Assembly (NCBI GenBank): GCA_014058105.1
Contig: JACGCM010001594.1
Span: 1,240,001 to 1,304,000 of the forward strand
Length of the DNA: 64,000 bases
From: Kingdonia uniflora
Lineage: Eukaryota; Streptophyta; Magnoliopsida; Ranunculales; Circaeasteraceae
Direction: 5' to 3'
Part shown: one piece after another, positions 21,291 through 33,347 of the stretch
Position numbering within the stretch: position 1 is the stretch's first letter
Layout: the number at the start of each line of letters is the position of its first letter
Position numbers and translations under genes: made by a program
Notes under the pieces: model-generated
Databases searched by the model: none
Seen by the model: the letters and a program-made list of their open reading frames with translations, nothing else
What the model was told of the DNA's origin: nothing

Positions 21291-21360
21291 CACTGTTGCA
21301 CTTTTTTTGATTTTTATTTTTTAAACAGAACCTCCCAAAGTGGGTAGTTTATCAATTTCT
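21290..21360 (-). other. E2 internal deletion junction: RT core lost
   Basis: On the reverse strand the frame passes from the pre-RT linker (EIEKLINYPLWE-like, near 21330-21400) straight into the end of RNase H near 21300, across an A/T-rich run. In E3 more than 1 kb lies between these points and holds the whole RT palm with YIDD. So the catalytic RT was removed by an internal deletion in E2 or its parent copy. Confidence 0.75.
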
Positions 21361-22317
21361 CGATCTCCATGTTAACTTCATGTTCAAGTCTCGGTGATAG
21401 TCATCACTATTTCTGTTTGACAACCGTGGCGTTGATGTTGATGGCCAATTTGTGACATGCCTTTGTCGGATTGACCCCAGGAATCTCTTCGAAAGATCAC
21501 ACAAAAACGTCTTAATTTAGTCACAAGGACTGAATAAGAGCATATTTTTCATGTTGACCAGCTTAGTCCCAATGAAACTACCTCTGCTAGGTCCGTCAAT
21601 ATTAATGTATTATGTGGACTCCTCCATGGAAGGCCGATCATCGGGGTGATCAACTTCCTATAATTGTTATGCAACATATCTGTCAGAGGTATCTAGAATA
21701 GCAGAGATGGAATTTTTGCAAGCTCGAGAAAGCTTTTGACTACCCCTGATCTCATAGATACCATCATTATGTTTGAAGCAAAGTACTTGATGATAGGAGG
21801 AAACGATTGCTTCTATGTTATGAATCCAGCAACAACCCATAATCCTGAGATAACGAGATTTGACATTGATGACGTAGAAGATGACATCGATGGTGGCTGG
21901 TCCTATGGTAATAGGTAAGATGATCTTACCTACTCGCTCTTCTTTAGAACCACTGAATCTTCTTATATCGGTGTCGCTTTGAATAAATTAATCGGCCAAT
22001 CCTATTTAGTCGATAGTGCTTTAATAGAGAATCTCAATACCACTGCCAGTATCAATCATCATTGTGTACATGAATTTTTTTTTCATCTTAAGCATTATGT
22101 CTAATGTATCATAATGTGGAAATTTGACATAGCTAGTATCGCAATCTTCGAATGAAATCCAAAGTCGGCGATTGCTCGACTCAGGAAAAAGATTGGCTTT
22201 TTTGTCTTGAGGTGTGAGATCGCAGCATTTTGATAGTCTCCTGCACTTGAATCTGTTAGAGTTGGTGATTTGATTGATTTTGATCATGTTGCTATGGCGC
22301 ATATGGTAGAGATGCAT
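21360..22317 (-). pseudogene. E2 pol linker and aspartic protease
   Basis: Frame 22021-22317 encodes the N-terminal protease part with MMIDTGSGIEILY, the DTGS active site of a Ty3/gypsy retropepsin, preceded by an RLSKCCDLTPQDKKANLFPESSNRR-type segment nearly shared with E3. The remaining protease and the linker to RT occupy 21400-22020 in broken frames. Confidence 0.8.
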
Positions 22318-24190
22318 CTCCTTAGCTTGATCTTTAACCTGGAAAACTTCAAGCTATTTTTTATAGCTGCCATCCTTGTTTGATTTCAGGTCAACAATAT
22401 ATTCGAACATCCGTCCCTCCTTTAAAATATATTCGAACAACCTCTGCAAAGATTGGCAATTATCAGTAGAATGATGGTTTACATTATGATGCATGCAGTA
22501 CGATCAGTTCTTAATTAGTTCCAATGGTTGGGAGAGATGGTAGAGCTTATCCTTTAAGAGGATTGGAAAAATTGTGGAGATCTGAACATTTATATTTGGG
22601 AGGACCGGATTGACTTGTGAACTGCCTTTCCGAGGGTTGCCTGCATTTCCCTTAGCGCGTTTTTGGTCATGCTGATCCTCTTTTGTTTCCATGTTTTAAT
22701 CTATAGATGGACATTTCGTGGTAAGGACAGATTTAGTAGAGCTTATCCTTTAAGAGGATTGGAAAAATTGTGGAGATCTGAACATTCATATTTGGGAGGA
22801 CCGGATTGACTTGTGAACTGCCTTTTCGAGGGTTGCCTGTATTTCCCTTGGCACGTTTTTGGTCACGCTGATCCTCTTTTGTTTCCATGTTTTAATCTAT
22901 AGATGGACATTTCGTGGTAAGGACAGATTTAGTAGATTTATGCCTTTCAGACATCATCCGTTCTAGGCCGACGTAACTATTGACCTTGGTGATAATATCC
23001 TCCAAGGTTGCAGGTTTGCTGAGTAAGAGGTTTTATTTTGCTTTGCAGTCGATCTGGAGAGCGTTGGAAAAAGCAGTAACTGCTATTTTCTTATCAAGAT
23101 TGTCTATTTTATGTGCGAGCTCCAAATTTTTTTTCCCAAAAGCCTCGAGCTTAACTCCGTATGACTGTTTGAGACTGAAAAGATAATATAAATTTTCTTC
23201 CTTATCTCTGTTGTAAGCATATTTCTTGATGAATTGTTTCTGCAGCTGGTCGAATGTGTATATGGAGTCTTCAGGTAGAGAGTGGAACCTTCGGAGCGTT
23301 TCCTCCTGTAGACTTGTGGTGAACAGATGACAAAGAATGTGGTTGAGGTTTTAGTACAACCCCAATGAATCACGGTACTGTTGAATGTTTTCCTTTGGAT
23401 CGGTACCCTTTGAGTTGCGAATTTTAAGAGTATAGAAGCCTTTTGGTATTTCCATATCGAATAGTTCTTTGGAAATTGAACTTCCTTGTAACTTAGTAAG
23501 GTCGTCAGTAGTGCCCAGAACTTGTGCTTTGATCAACTCCTTAATACGCTGGTCCATATGCTCTTGTGTGACATACTAACGGGTCGGTTAAGTAGTTTGA
23601 CGATGAGGTTACTGATTGTGTGTACTGGTACCTTCACTCAAATGATCTTAAGCTTAAATTCAAAGTTGAGGTCATTGTTCTTCCTCTTGACGTATGGAAA
23701 ATCGGTGACCTCGGTTGATCTCAGACAGAACTTCACCGCCAAAATAAATGGAAGGTTGAGGTTCATTCCAAATATTTTTGAAAATAGATTTGTTGGTGTC
23801 CCCTTAAGGTCCCAATCTTTCTTGGGTAGAAACTTAGGAGGCTTCTGGCACCTGATCGCGATCTCATGTTGGAAAAGCCTGCTAAGTATTTTGCAGAGCT
23901 TGCATTGCAGTCTATATTGTTGTCATTTGATTTTCATATCGTTTAAGTGTTGTCAAACAAGTTTTTCGTTCAGTGTCGATCTCATTCTCATGGAGCTCTC
24001 GGTAGAGGGTTAATTGACGTTCGATCTCGTTACGTTTATCTGTCTTAGTATTGAGATTTTCCCGTAGCTCTGTAAGTTGTTTCGGCTCAACTGAAAGATC
24101 GAGCTGAATTCCAGTTGCTGGTCGCCTGGATGTGACCGTGATTGAAATTTGTAATAGAGTGAATGAATGCCTTAGGATATCGCGAAATGA
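22317..24190 (-). pseudogene. E2 gag
   Basis: Reverse-strand pieces include a coiled-coil N-terminus (23912-24325, RLTLYRELHENEIDTERK) and a segment that ends in IKELIKAQ...DDLTKLQ, then PKGFYTLKIRNSKGTDPKENIQQYRDSLGLY (23351-23557). The core gag repeat follows at 23000-23370 and the C-terminal part overlaps the 196-bp duplication. The E3 gag reads almost the same words, so the two are one family group. Confidence 0.8.
22545..22936. repeat. 196-bp tandem duplication in E2 gag
   Basis: Positions 22545-22740 are repeated directly as 22741-22936 with about seven differences that I can count. E3 has no such duplication at the equivalent place. The few differences make it younger than the divergence of the LTRs in the window. 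Confidence 0.9.
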
Positions 24191-24213
24191 TTGATTTCCC
24201 ATAGACGGTGCCA
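24190..24213 (-). other. E2 primer-binding site
   Basis: The reverse strand reads TTGGCACCGTCTATGGGAAA two bases from the LTR end, the same type of site as in E1. Confidence 0.7.
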
Positions 24214-24215
24214 AA

Positions 24216-24835
24216 TATAATGGTCTAATTCCGTAAGCTCGAAGTAGCTTGGAATTAGCTCTTAAACCAATGTACCTATGAAAAAATCTAATACAAAGCA
24301 AGAAATGACATAGGTGATTTAGCATGGAAGACCTTTGAATAGGTTAAAAAAGCCACAACCTCGAGTTGAGGACTATTGTAATAGTAACTTTAATTGCTTG
24401 AGGCTGATATCTTATTACAAGTGATCTCTTGACTTAGAAATACTTGATCTTGTGAATACGAAGTTTAAAGTTTTGAGAATCTAGAAAAGATAGTTTTCTT
24501 GCTGATTTCTTGTATATTTTTCTGGTCCTGTCTCTCCTGGAACTTCTTCTTTATATAGGCCTTCTCCGCAGTTTTTCATCGTGCTGAAGTATATTCTTTG
24601 AACAATGTGGTTAGTGGAGGTTGACTGAATAACTGTTGAGTTCAAGAGAGATAGGTCTCTTTAAGTTGTTAAGGTTTTTTTTGTTTGAGCTCGATCCACA
24701 TTTCTTCATCAGTTCATGGAGTAGGTTGCAATGCAGACTGAAGAAGTCATGTGGAGAATGTGTAAGTCTGATATAGAGGTTAGTTTGAACTGAAGACAGC
24801 TCGATTTAGGTAAGATCTAGGGGTAGGCCCTTACA
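24216..24835 (-). repeat. E2 5' LTR
   Basis: 620 bp from TATAATGG to CCCTTACA (TG/CA ends with one mutated base). The last 250 bp in element orientation match the E3 LTR and the solo LTR at 57030-57632, including the conserved CTCGAGGT.GTGG box at 24351-24368. A reverse-strand TATATAAAG core lies near 24550. Its partner LTR is not in the window. Confidence 0.85.
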
Positions 24836-26469
24836 GGTATGGAAATGGAGTAATCTCGATGTTTAATCAAATATCCTATTAGTTTTACAATAATCATCAG
24901 ACGTGCGGGAGGTAAGCTCACCAGTACCGTCAAGTTGATGTCGACTTGATCGGCCGATTCAGTAATTAAGCCTGTAATCAAATGATCTTAGTGAGATTTC
25001 GTGTTATCATGGTGTTCCTAGATGATAAAAATAGGAAAGAGCGAGACCATCTCCAAGTTGTGTCTATTATGGCCATAAATACTCAAATGGGCCACTATGT
25101 AGATGGATATGTCCACATGTGTCTCCATGGATGTTTTGGAGAAAAGGTTAGAGATGCCACTCTACCTTGGTCATACTAGGACGAGCAATAGATTTTCCTT
25201 AAAAGTATTCGTTACACATATACTCTTCCTGACTATCATTTCTCCAATCATTTCTGCTTGATAACCATTATCATGAATGTAGTCAATAACAATTATCATG
25301 TATGACCCTAAAGGTTTAGTCAATTCCAATAAGACTTACCAGTATATAAAGTAGACTAAAAAGCTAGTATCGTGTCGTTAGGGAGTAATAGCGTGGCACC
25401 TCCAATACCTTCTATTGCATTGGTCGTGCCAGTAATTGTCGTAACAACCTAGATAGACAAGGTCAAAGAAAATAAATATTCAAAAAGGATCGAGTAATGG
25501 TACTTACTATCTCTAAGACTTGTGTCGTCACTCATTCGATTATTAGTGAATGCTCTTTGAGCATATATATAAATTTGGCAGGTTGTATGCAGTAGATCAA
25601 CTATCATACGCTGAATTTAACTACTTCCGAAGTAATAAATTCAAAATAATCATAGAAGAAAATGAGGTCTCATAGATGTGATACCTAATTAGTGCATGTC
25701 ACGAGCATTTAATAAAACTAACCAATAAAGAGTTTCAACTCAATCAAAGCCAGTATTAATGAAGTATAATTGTTACTTGCAATAAGAAAAGTTACTACTT
25801 GGTAATGCTCTCTAAGTAACATCACTCATCTATTGAAACTTTTCGACTAGTCACTCTTAAACATGATCCAAAACTCTATAGGTACCATAGAATAAATGTG
25901 GTCATAAACTTTGCAGTTGCAATGCCCACGCCAGTCGCAATCAGGTTATAAGGTTAAAACTGATCTCCTTAGATCGTTTTGGGTGTTTTACATTCCATGC
26001 CTAGTTCTTGACTCTTTCGTATCCATCTTTTAATTATTCCTTATCCAATTTGGTCTATTAGTGAACTCCAAGTTCCCCTTGTCTGGTTATTGGTGGCTAG
26101 AATTAATCATGTTGTTATTATTATCTCTCGCATATCTACAGCTACGACCTTGTCTACAGCTTCTCTAGCACCAAACCTGGCATTGTACAACCCAGGCACA
26201 TGCGTATGCTTTGTATGCTTGAGCTTGTGGTTCTCAACCAACAACTACCATTTTTCTCAGGGGTGAGTAAAGCGTAAATCAGGTAGTGAGCTATCAAATA
26301 TTTACTCAGAAGTACAGTATTTGAAGTATGGAAAGTAAATAGGATATTTTTTATATTGTTATCTTCCTCAACTATTTCTCCACATAACATCATAGTTGAG
26401 TTGCACTACCGAAACGTAGTAATATGATTCAAAAATATGAGGGCAATCCATTATCAGATCCGCCAGAAT
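24836..26469. other. AT-rich non-coding sequence
   Basis: I see no gene, repeat family or conserved domain. The few open frames of 65-80 codons have no recognisable motifs. Confidence 0.4.
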
Positions 26470-26492
26470 ATGGGGGAGGGGAGGAGGGGGCA
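26470..26492 (+). other. G-rich purine tract
   Basis: A run of G5-A-G4-A-G2-A-G5. It could be a polypurine tract left by an LTR element or a quadruplex-forming sequence. No LTR start is recognisable after it. Confidence 0.4.
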
Positions 26493-26929
26493 AGCAAAGC
26501 GTTGGCTTTGTTGACTAGAGACTCACTGTTCTGAACAATAGTCTTGTCCAAATTTAGTAGAGGCAGATGGATCTTAGTATCAATACAGGTCAAGTTTAGT
26601 AGTACCAAATGGAGTTACAGTATGGGTAGATAGTCAATCTACCGAGTATCGCCAACATCTGCTATACATGTACATCAGTACCAGTAGTAGTATTTGATAA
26701 ACATTTATGGTAGAAGGCAGTTCAGATTATTCATTATATGTAGATAAACATTGTTTACATCCTATTTAATACTCATAAAGTACTATAAAATCATGTACCT
26801 ACCTTGTAAATAATTGATCTTAGCGTTGAAGTACATTTTAATAGGGTCTTAGCCAAGACATCTATTCCAAACCACCTGATGTTGTATTTTTTATCTAACC
26901 AATGAGGGTGTTCTAAGCCTAGTCTGGAC

Positions 26930-27130
26930 TACCAGGTATCATTACTATGTCTCAGCACTAGAAACTGCCATGTGTCACTATGAGGTTAAACCATATGTAA
27001 GTTCATGGAATTGCCACGTGTCACAATATGGTAAAGTCATGTGTCAGTTCCTAGATCTACCACGTATCACAATGTAATGAAGCCACGTGTTAGTTCCTAG
27101 AACTACCACGTGCCACACAACCATGTCGCG
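26930..27130. repeat. Degenerate CCACGTGTCA repeats
   Basis: Four to five imperfect copies of a unit of about 50 bp containing GCCACGTGTCACAAT and GTCAGTTCCTAGA. The copies are diverged but in the same orientation. The unit includes the G-box core CACGTG. Confidence 0.65.
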
Positions 27131-27159
27131 TTTTACTATGGGACTAGTATACGTGTCTG

Positions 27160-28170
27160 ATGCGTCAGTGTATGGTCCTGATCATGTGGCTGACACGTAT
27201 CATGATACGTCATCCGTGGGTCCATGCCACATGTTAAGTGGGTCATGATAGGTTTGTCCATGAATACTCGTAAACCCAAAAAATCGACCCAGATCGATCT
27301 AAACCGGCTGGTTCGGTTCAATTTTGAAAACACTTGGATCGGTTTTGGTTTTAGATATAGTAACACGAATTGGGGAAGAGGGTTTTATTAGTATATTAAA
27401 AGTAAAGATAATTGATTCTCATAAATTTTCGTTGGGAATTAGTTAAGGATAGAGATAAAATTGGTGTATATATATAGGTTTGGAATTAGTTGGTTCTTGA
27501 TGCAAATTGGGGAAGGAATCAATTTCAGTCTGCTAAATTTGATGGATTTGGGTGCAAATTAGGGTACGATGTAAGGCAAGATCAATCTATTTTCAATATA
27601 TGAAAAATATGTTTTTATTCAAAATTTGATTTTAAAAAAGGTAAAAGAAAACCCGAGACGAAGATCTGGCCTGACCCGACCTGACAATTCTGGCTCGGTT
27701 TCAGCGTGGGTTTTGGAGCCAACAGGTTCGGGTTCAAATTTAGTAATTAAAGACCCGGTTGTTCCCGTTTGGATATTGTTTAGATCTATAACTGGGCCGA
27801 TCCGACCCATAAACAACCCTAGTCCATGCCACGTCAGCAAAAAGTGGAGTCTATTTTGCCACGTCAGCATATAGGCCCTGCCACGATAGCACATGGGATC
27901 CACATGCCACATCAGTACGTGGGTCCTGCCACGACATCATGTGGGATCCTCATTGCCACATTAACTAATATGTGGGCCTTGATACGTCATCGTTATATGA
28001 AATGTTATGGGCTCTACCATGTTAGTACTTATCATGTCACCGAAGCATCTATGAGCTCGGCCATGTCAGCAAGTGGGTAAACCACGTTAGCCAATCAGGA
28101 ACCTAACTACATTAGTAAGACTTTGAGATGTCATTACTGTCAGTGGGCCTGGCCACGTCAGTGATTGCTT
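27160..28170. repeat. Degenerate CCACGTCAGC minisatellite in two blocks
   Basis: Blocks at 27160-27245 and 27825-28165 contain more than ten copies of GCCACGTCAGCA, many followed by GTGGGTCC, at intervals of roughly 25-40 bp. The DNA between them (27250-27820) has GGTTCGGTT and GACCCGACC low-complexity stretches and no coding sequence. Each unit carries an ACGT core of the kind bound by plant bZIP factors. Confidence 0.7.
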
Positions 28171-28720
28171 TGGGTCTGGGTTCTGGATATGGATTTGGCT
28201 TAAACCAGATCTGGATCTAGAATTACGTAAACATGACGATATTGCGGTCTAACCCTATTGATGATGTCATCGAGTCCAACCCTAATGATGACGCAAGCGA
28301 GGTTTTTGGATCTGGTTACTGCAAGTTTTGTCGGAACTGCAAAGCTTTATCGTGATGGATTTCTAGATCCAACAAAATATACCACAAGAAAGGTGGGAGT
28401 CCAGGGAACACAAAAAAATAGTAATAATAAACTTGATTCTGACAGGTAAAACACCGCTAAAAATCCTATTAAAAATGTCATTTTAAAGGGTAAAATAGGG
28501 TTAAAATACCTAATAAAATTGTTTTTTGGGCAAAAAAAAAACATTTTTTCGCACATACAATTCAGATTTGTACCCTAGGTATAAGATCTCCCATATGAAC
28601 ATATTAAATAAAAATTCTAGATGGGTTACTAATTTTATACCTCTCCGTAAAGCTAAATAATCTGATTAGTTAAAGAAAGATCATAATAGCGCCAAAACAA
28701 CTCCAAATAGCTCCAGAGAC
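28171..28720. other. Unassigned, non-coding
   Basis: AT-rich sequence with two TGATGTCATCG / GATGACGCAAG words near 28260-28300, a possible continuation of the ACGT-type repeats. No gene seen. Confidence 0.35.
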
Positions 28721-29200
28721 ACGCTAATAACGTATAAGGAACTAAGGTTATCCCTTTAAAATTAGCAAGCACAATAATAAACACGGTAACAATAATATGT
28801 AGAGAGAAGATAGAGAGCCTTTATTAGATTAAAAATTATAACCTTGTTACAGGGGATTTATTCTCTAGGGATATAAATAGGAGGCTATATAACTATCTAA
28901 AACCCTATCCTTACTGCAGGAATATTTACATTTAATAGTATTTAATCTATAGCTTTTATATTGAATTCTATTAAAAATAACTATTGATAGCATTTTTCCT
29001 ATAAGAGTTATCATATCAGATTATGTTATACTTGAATCAATAGTAATCGTGGGCTAGTTATAATAAGGACATTTGATAGCATTTGGGTACGTTATAGTAG
29101 CTAAGTTAGTTCACACGAATCAAGTCTCGTTAGGTTTAAAAACTTCTAAATGCAACCCACTCCAAGTCCTTGCACGACTCTGATCATTCCAATTGAGATC
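28720..29200 (-). mobile_element. Copia-type LTR remnant
   Basis: On the reverse strand, CCTCCTATTTATATCCCTAG (a TATA region) leads into TCTAATAAAGGCTCTCTATC and ends before ACGTTATTAGCGTGTCTC at 28715-28734. The same ACGTTATTAGCGC word follows the copia LTR near 55205 and resembles the TATCAGCACG-type primer site of some plant copia elements. The left end near 28735 is fair; the right end is uncertain. Confidence 0.45.
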
Positions 29201-29272
29201 TAACCTACATCATCTCTTCAACGGTGTCGTGTAAATATGGAACTTCAAATCAGGTCTCTCTTTCTCTATTTC

Positions 29273-29775
29273 TAATCTGCTATACGAATTAAGAAACCCT
29301 AAATAGAAGAGTAGTACGAAGAACACACAAAATTGGTGGGAGAATTCCTTTTAGAGCTTCAATTGCTTAATAAAAATTAATTACAATTAAATTACTCTCA
29401 AGCCCTGAGCCTTTCTCTTAGAACTTTGATTGATCTAACATCATCTTTTTTTTCCTAGCCTTGCCCCTTTATAAGGGCTACAAGTTTCAAGTTGCAAAAT
29501 AAGGACAATTATGCCCTTAAACGCCTAAAATAATAGGCTAAATCGCGCTTCTGTTAGAACATAACAACCTTCTATTCGAACATAATGAAGTGTATTCGAA
29601 TAGACTAAAGTATGTTCAAACAGAACACTCAGATAGGTATTTTTTTGAATAGAAATAAAAGTCTATTCGAACAAAAAGGAGTGTATTCAAACAGACTAAA
29701 AGTCTGTTCGAACAGAACACTCAGATACATGTTTATTCGAATAGAAAAAGAAGTCTATTCAAATACAAAGGGGAT
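29273..29775 (-). mobile_element. LTR of a TTCGAA-rich gypsy family
   Basis: It is the reverse complement of the LTR at 58775-59238. Shared parts include GGGGCAAGGCTAGGAAAAA, the AATTAATTTTTATTAAGCAA block and the TATTCGAATAGA array. No gag follows, so it is a solo or truncated LTR. It has a reverse-strand TATAAAGGGGC core at 29466-29476. The ends were deduced from where similarity with the other copy stops; no target duplication was verified. Confidence 0.7.
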
Positions 29776-29879
29776 ATTTGGAGGATTAAAATTAGAGGAT
29801 AACCTATGTTTGTACTTAGTCAAAAACTGATGATCTTAAAAGTAGAGATTAAAACTGGGAAAAAAGAAGTCTTTGGATG

Positions 29880-32243
29880 TACCACTCTTCAAATGAGCAA
29901 ACAAGAGATACTCTATACAAACTTCAATCCTCTTCTAACCTTGCTGTTTGAATGGAAGCTGAAGAGAAAGATCTTAAGAGTAAATTAAGCTCCCTATTGT
30001 GCACAGAGGAAGTTCAAATGAAACAACAATCAAGGTGCAATTGGCTTGCTCATGGAGATTCTAATACCAAATACTTCCATAGTTACATGAAAAAGAGAAA
30101 GAATAGCAACATAATACTATCAATAATAAGCTCTGAGGGCCTGCTTCTCACAAATAAAGAGGATATACAACAAGAAGTTGTATCTTTTTATGAAAAACTT
30201 CTTACAGATGATGGTGAAGTTTCAAGTCATTCCATAAAAGTTTCAAGATTCTTCTCGGAAGGGCGGCAACAAAACCTGATCAAAGCTTTTACAGAGGATG
30301 AGATAAAGAGCATCGTATTCAATGAGAAAGAAGATGCAGCTCTGGAATTGATGGATTTAATGTATTTTTTTATAAAAAATTCTGAGGGATTGTGGAATTA
30401 GATGTTACTAGAGCTCTCAAAATTTTCTTTAAGTCCTCAAAGCTGCTCAAAGAAACCAACATAACGGTGATCAAGTTCATACCTAAAGTTAACAACCCAA
30501 GCTCCTTTGTAGAATACAGTCCAATATCACTCTGCAATGTTTTGTATAAATTTGTGACAAAGCTGATGGCTACCAGAATGAGAGAAGTGATAAATAACAT
30601 TATTGATTACAGTCAGTCTGCCTTTATTAGAAAAAGATTTATTCAAGACAACATTCTCTTAGCCCATGAACTCCCTAGAGGGCTTGATAGATCCAATGGT
30701 ATTTCAAAAATGCTGCTCAAAATAGACATTCACAAAGCCTTTGATTCAGTGAAATAGGATTACATCTTTCAGATTCTTGAAAAAATGAAATTTCCTCCAG
30801 AATTCATTAAGTGGATCTTAGTTTGCATAACCAGCCCTACCATCAAAGTGGATATAAATGGCAAGTTGGTAGGTTTTTTCTTAAGTACTAAAGGCATTAG
30901 GCAAGGAGACCCATTATCTCCTTACCTATCTGTCATTGCAATGCAGCCTCTCTGAAGTAATGAACAAGGCTACTGCTACTAACTCCATAAATCTCATCCT
31001 AAACTACAAAGAAAGATCAAATCTCATATCTTCTATTCGTAGATGACCTCATTGTGGGTTTTAAAGCCAATTCAAACTCTACTAGAAAATTCATGGAGAT
31101 TATAAGCAGGTTTTCTAAAGCGCCTTGTCTGAAAATTAACAACAACAAGAGTTCAGTCTTCTTTTCAGGTGTCACTTCTTCAGCTGATAAAGATGCAATA
31201 TGTGATATTCTAAAATTCAACATAGAAATTCTCCCTGTAAGATATTTGGGCCTTCCTCTTCTTGCTAGCAAGCTTTCTGAGAAATAATGTGAACCTCAGA
31301 TTGAAAAAGTCCACAAAAAATTACTAACTGGAAGAACAAATTTTTGTCTTATGGAGGTAGGGTAGAACTAATTAAGAGTGTTCTTTGCTCTTATTCTGTG
31401 TACTGAGCGGGTTGTTTTGACTTTCCAAAAGTTGTTATCACTAAACTGGAGCAAATGTTTAAGAAATTTTTATGGAGTGGTGAAGACTGTAAAAGATGCA
31501 TCTCATCTATTGCTTGGAGTAATGTTTGTCTTCCCAAAAAAGAAGGGGTCTTAGCATCAAAAGAATTAAAGATTTCAATGATTCCAATATTATGAGAACT
31601 TTAGGAAATTTGGTCTCGGGAGCTTCTAACCCTTGGGCAAAGTGGGTAAAGACCAACTATCAAAAGGAAAACACTTTCTGGACAACTGAAATCCCAATGG
31701 TGTGTTCATGGGCCTGAGATCTCTACTCAAAAAAAAAATTGCCCTAAAACATTGTATTGTGATTGTGGGGAATGGTAAAGCTACTCATCTAAGGCAAGAT
31801 CCTTGGTTGAAAATAGGAGTTTTGAATCTGCATTACAACTACGACATAGCTCTTCTATTAGGTTCCAAACAATATGCTAAAGTAAGAAATATTATTAAGG
31901 AAGACTTTAAGTGGACTCCACCTTCTAAAAGACCAAAATCTGAAGATTTAAAGAATATCTGGGAAATTATAACCACAAGCTCTCCTCCCTCACTCTCAGA
32001 TGAAGAAAAAGTGATATGGAAACTCTCTGTTAATGGTATGTTCTCATTTAAATCTTCTTGGAATGCTCTAAGGCCTACTATGCCTTCTCCTCCTTGCTCT
32101 ACTTTTGCTTGGGATCATGATGCCATCCCTAAGCATTCTTTATCTTCTTGCTCACACTGAGAAACAGACTTAAGACCAGAGATTTTCTTGTCCGAATTGG
32201 TAAGTTGGAAATAGCTCAATGTGAATTTTACAATGCTACAGAA
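29880..32243 (+). pseudogene. L1-type LINE: reverse transcriptase ORF2 fragment
   Basis: Encodes, in several frames, the plant L1 linker (SRCNWLAHGDSNTKYFH), the RT fingers (VIKFIPKVNNPSSFVEYSPISL), DIHKAFDSV, GIRQGDPLSPYL, a VDDL catalytic box near 31040, and the C-terminal zf-RVT segment (PKHSF...RNRLKTRDFLVRIG) ending at about 32240. The endonuclease at the 5' end is missing, and no poly(A) tail or target duplication is visible. At least six stops or shifts break it. The left side meets the gypsy LTR and the right side a plant mobile domain fragment. Confidence 0.9.
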
Positions 32244-32308
32244 GAAAATAAATAACTATCCAAATAATCTTGAATTCCAAATATATAAATAACTAGAACT
32301 ATTAATTA

Positions 32309-33347
32309 AAAATATTTTACCTCGATCAATTGGAAAAGGCCGCCGATGTATTTTACCCCTTGTTTCGATGCTTGGTCAAGGCAGTAGTAGAGATGCCCTA
32401 ATATAGCGGAGCCAAAGTCTATCATATAAGCCTTGTTTTCCAAAACGGCAATTGGACATAACAAATTTAGTCGAGCCCATCTCTTTGAGTTCCTAAATAG
32501 GACACCTCCAAAGTACAATAGCATAAATGCTCTAAAGATTGTATTAGCATTAGCGGGATCTCTGATGTTTACTTTGGTATGGTCAAGGTAAGTTCGGAGG
32601 TGAGCAAAACTAATGCATCCCTTTTCATAATCTATAGGCATCATATCGGGAAAAACCCTTATGGCGTTACCGTAATCCGTGGATGACTCATCAAATTCCA
32701 TCGGCTCTCCTGTCCCGATACCTATCACGGTAAGCACAGTAAAATCTCTAGGAGTGATCCCTAGCTCTCCACAAGGTAGGTGAAATGTGTGAGTGGTTGG
32801 CCACCAACGTTCAATCATTACCAAAATTACTTAGTTGTCTATATTCCCAATTTTACAATCAAATACACTCATCAAATTAGCAGCCTTTAATCTCTGCTTC
32901 GAGTGAGGTACCTCAATAAGAATTACGAAAATTTCACGGAGCTTGAGTAACACCGATCTACATTTAAATCCAACTCGAGCCTGCAAAGGCATTAATAAAC
33001 ACAAACAAGAATATATAAATTAAATTCTACCGGAAGTAAATACTTTGAAATAAGTATAAAACCAATAATTTACTAATATGCGTTATTTCAACTTAGTAAT
33101 GTAGTAGCAACTGATGTGGACAAATAACCCTTCCCATCCGGTTGTGTGAGTTGTCGAAAGTCACGCACTTCATAATTTTGTGGAAGAGGTAGAGAAGGTT
33201 CAATAAAGACATTGACGACTTCTTCAAAATCGTTTTTCCGCTTTTTGCCCTATAAAAAGCACAATTGAGAAACATGACCTTAACTATAATCGGATTCGGA
33301 TCCCTCCTCATCACCGGTTCCGTCATATTCTTCCTCCTCTAACGACA
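32309..33347 (-). pseudogene. Plant mobile domain protein (MAIN/PP7-long type), broken
   Basis: Reverse-strand exons. Start at 33347 (MSLEEEEYDGTGDEE) with an acidic N-terminus. A short intron ends in TTTTTATAG at 33251. Exon 2 has KKRKNDFEEVVNVFIEP and YEVRDFRQLTQPDGKGYLS. After an acceptor TTTGCAG near 32987 comes GFKCRSVLLKLREIFVI. A stop occurs just before IERWWPTTHTFHLPCGELGITPRDF, the signature start of the plant mobile domain (32309-32824). It ends in a possible donor, TCGAG/GTAAAAT. Such domains occur in host MAIN-like genes and in transposons. It lacks the 3' exons, replaced by the LINE. Confidence 0.75.

Larger units (their letters stand above)
14293..24835 (-). mobile_element. E2: truncated Tat-like gypsy element
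   Basis: A reverse-strand relative of E1 and E3 consisting of 5' LTR, primer-binding site, gag, protease, RNase H and integrase, a 160-bp tandem array and the tail of the antisense gene. The 3' LTR and the first part of the antisense gene are missing; the sequence stops abruptly at the edge of E1. The RT core is deleted (junction near 21290-21360) and a solo LTR splits the RNase H. It is non-functional. Confidence 0.85.

Noticed and set aside
23522..24013. 163-codon forward frame in E2
   Set aside because: It lies opposite to E2 gag, whose reverse-strand words match E3; it is a shadow frame.
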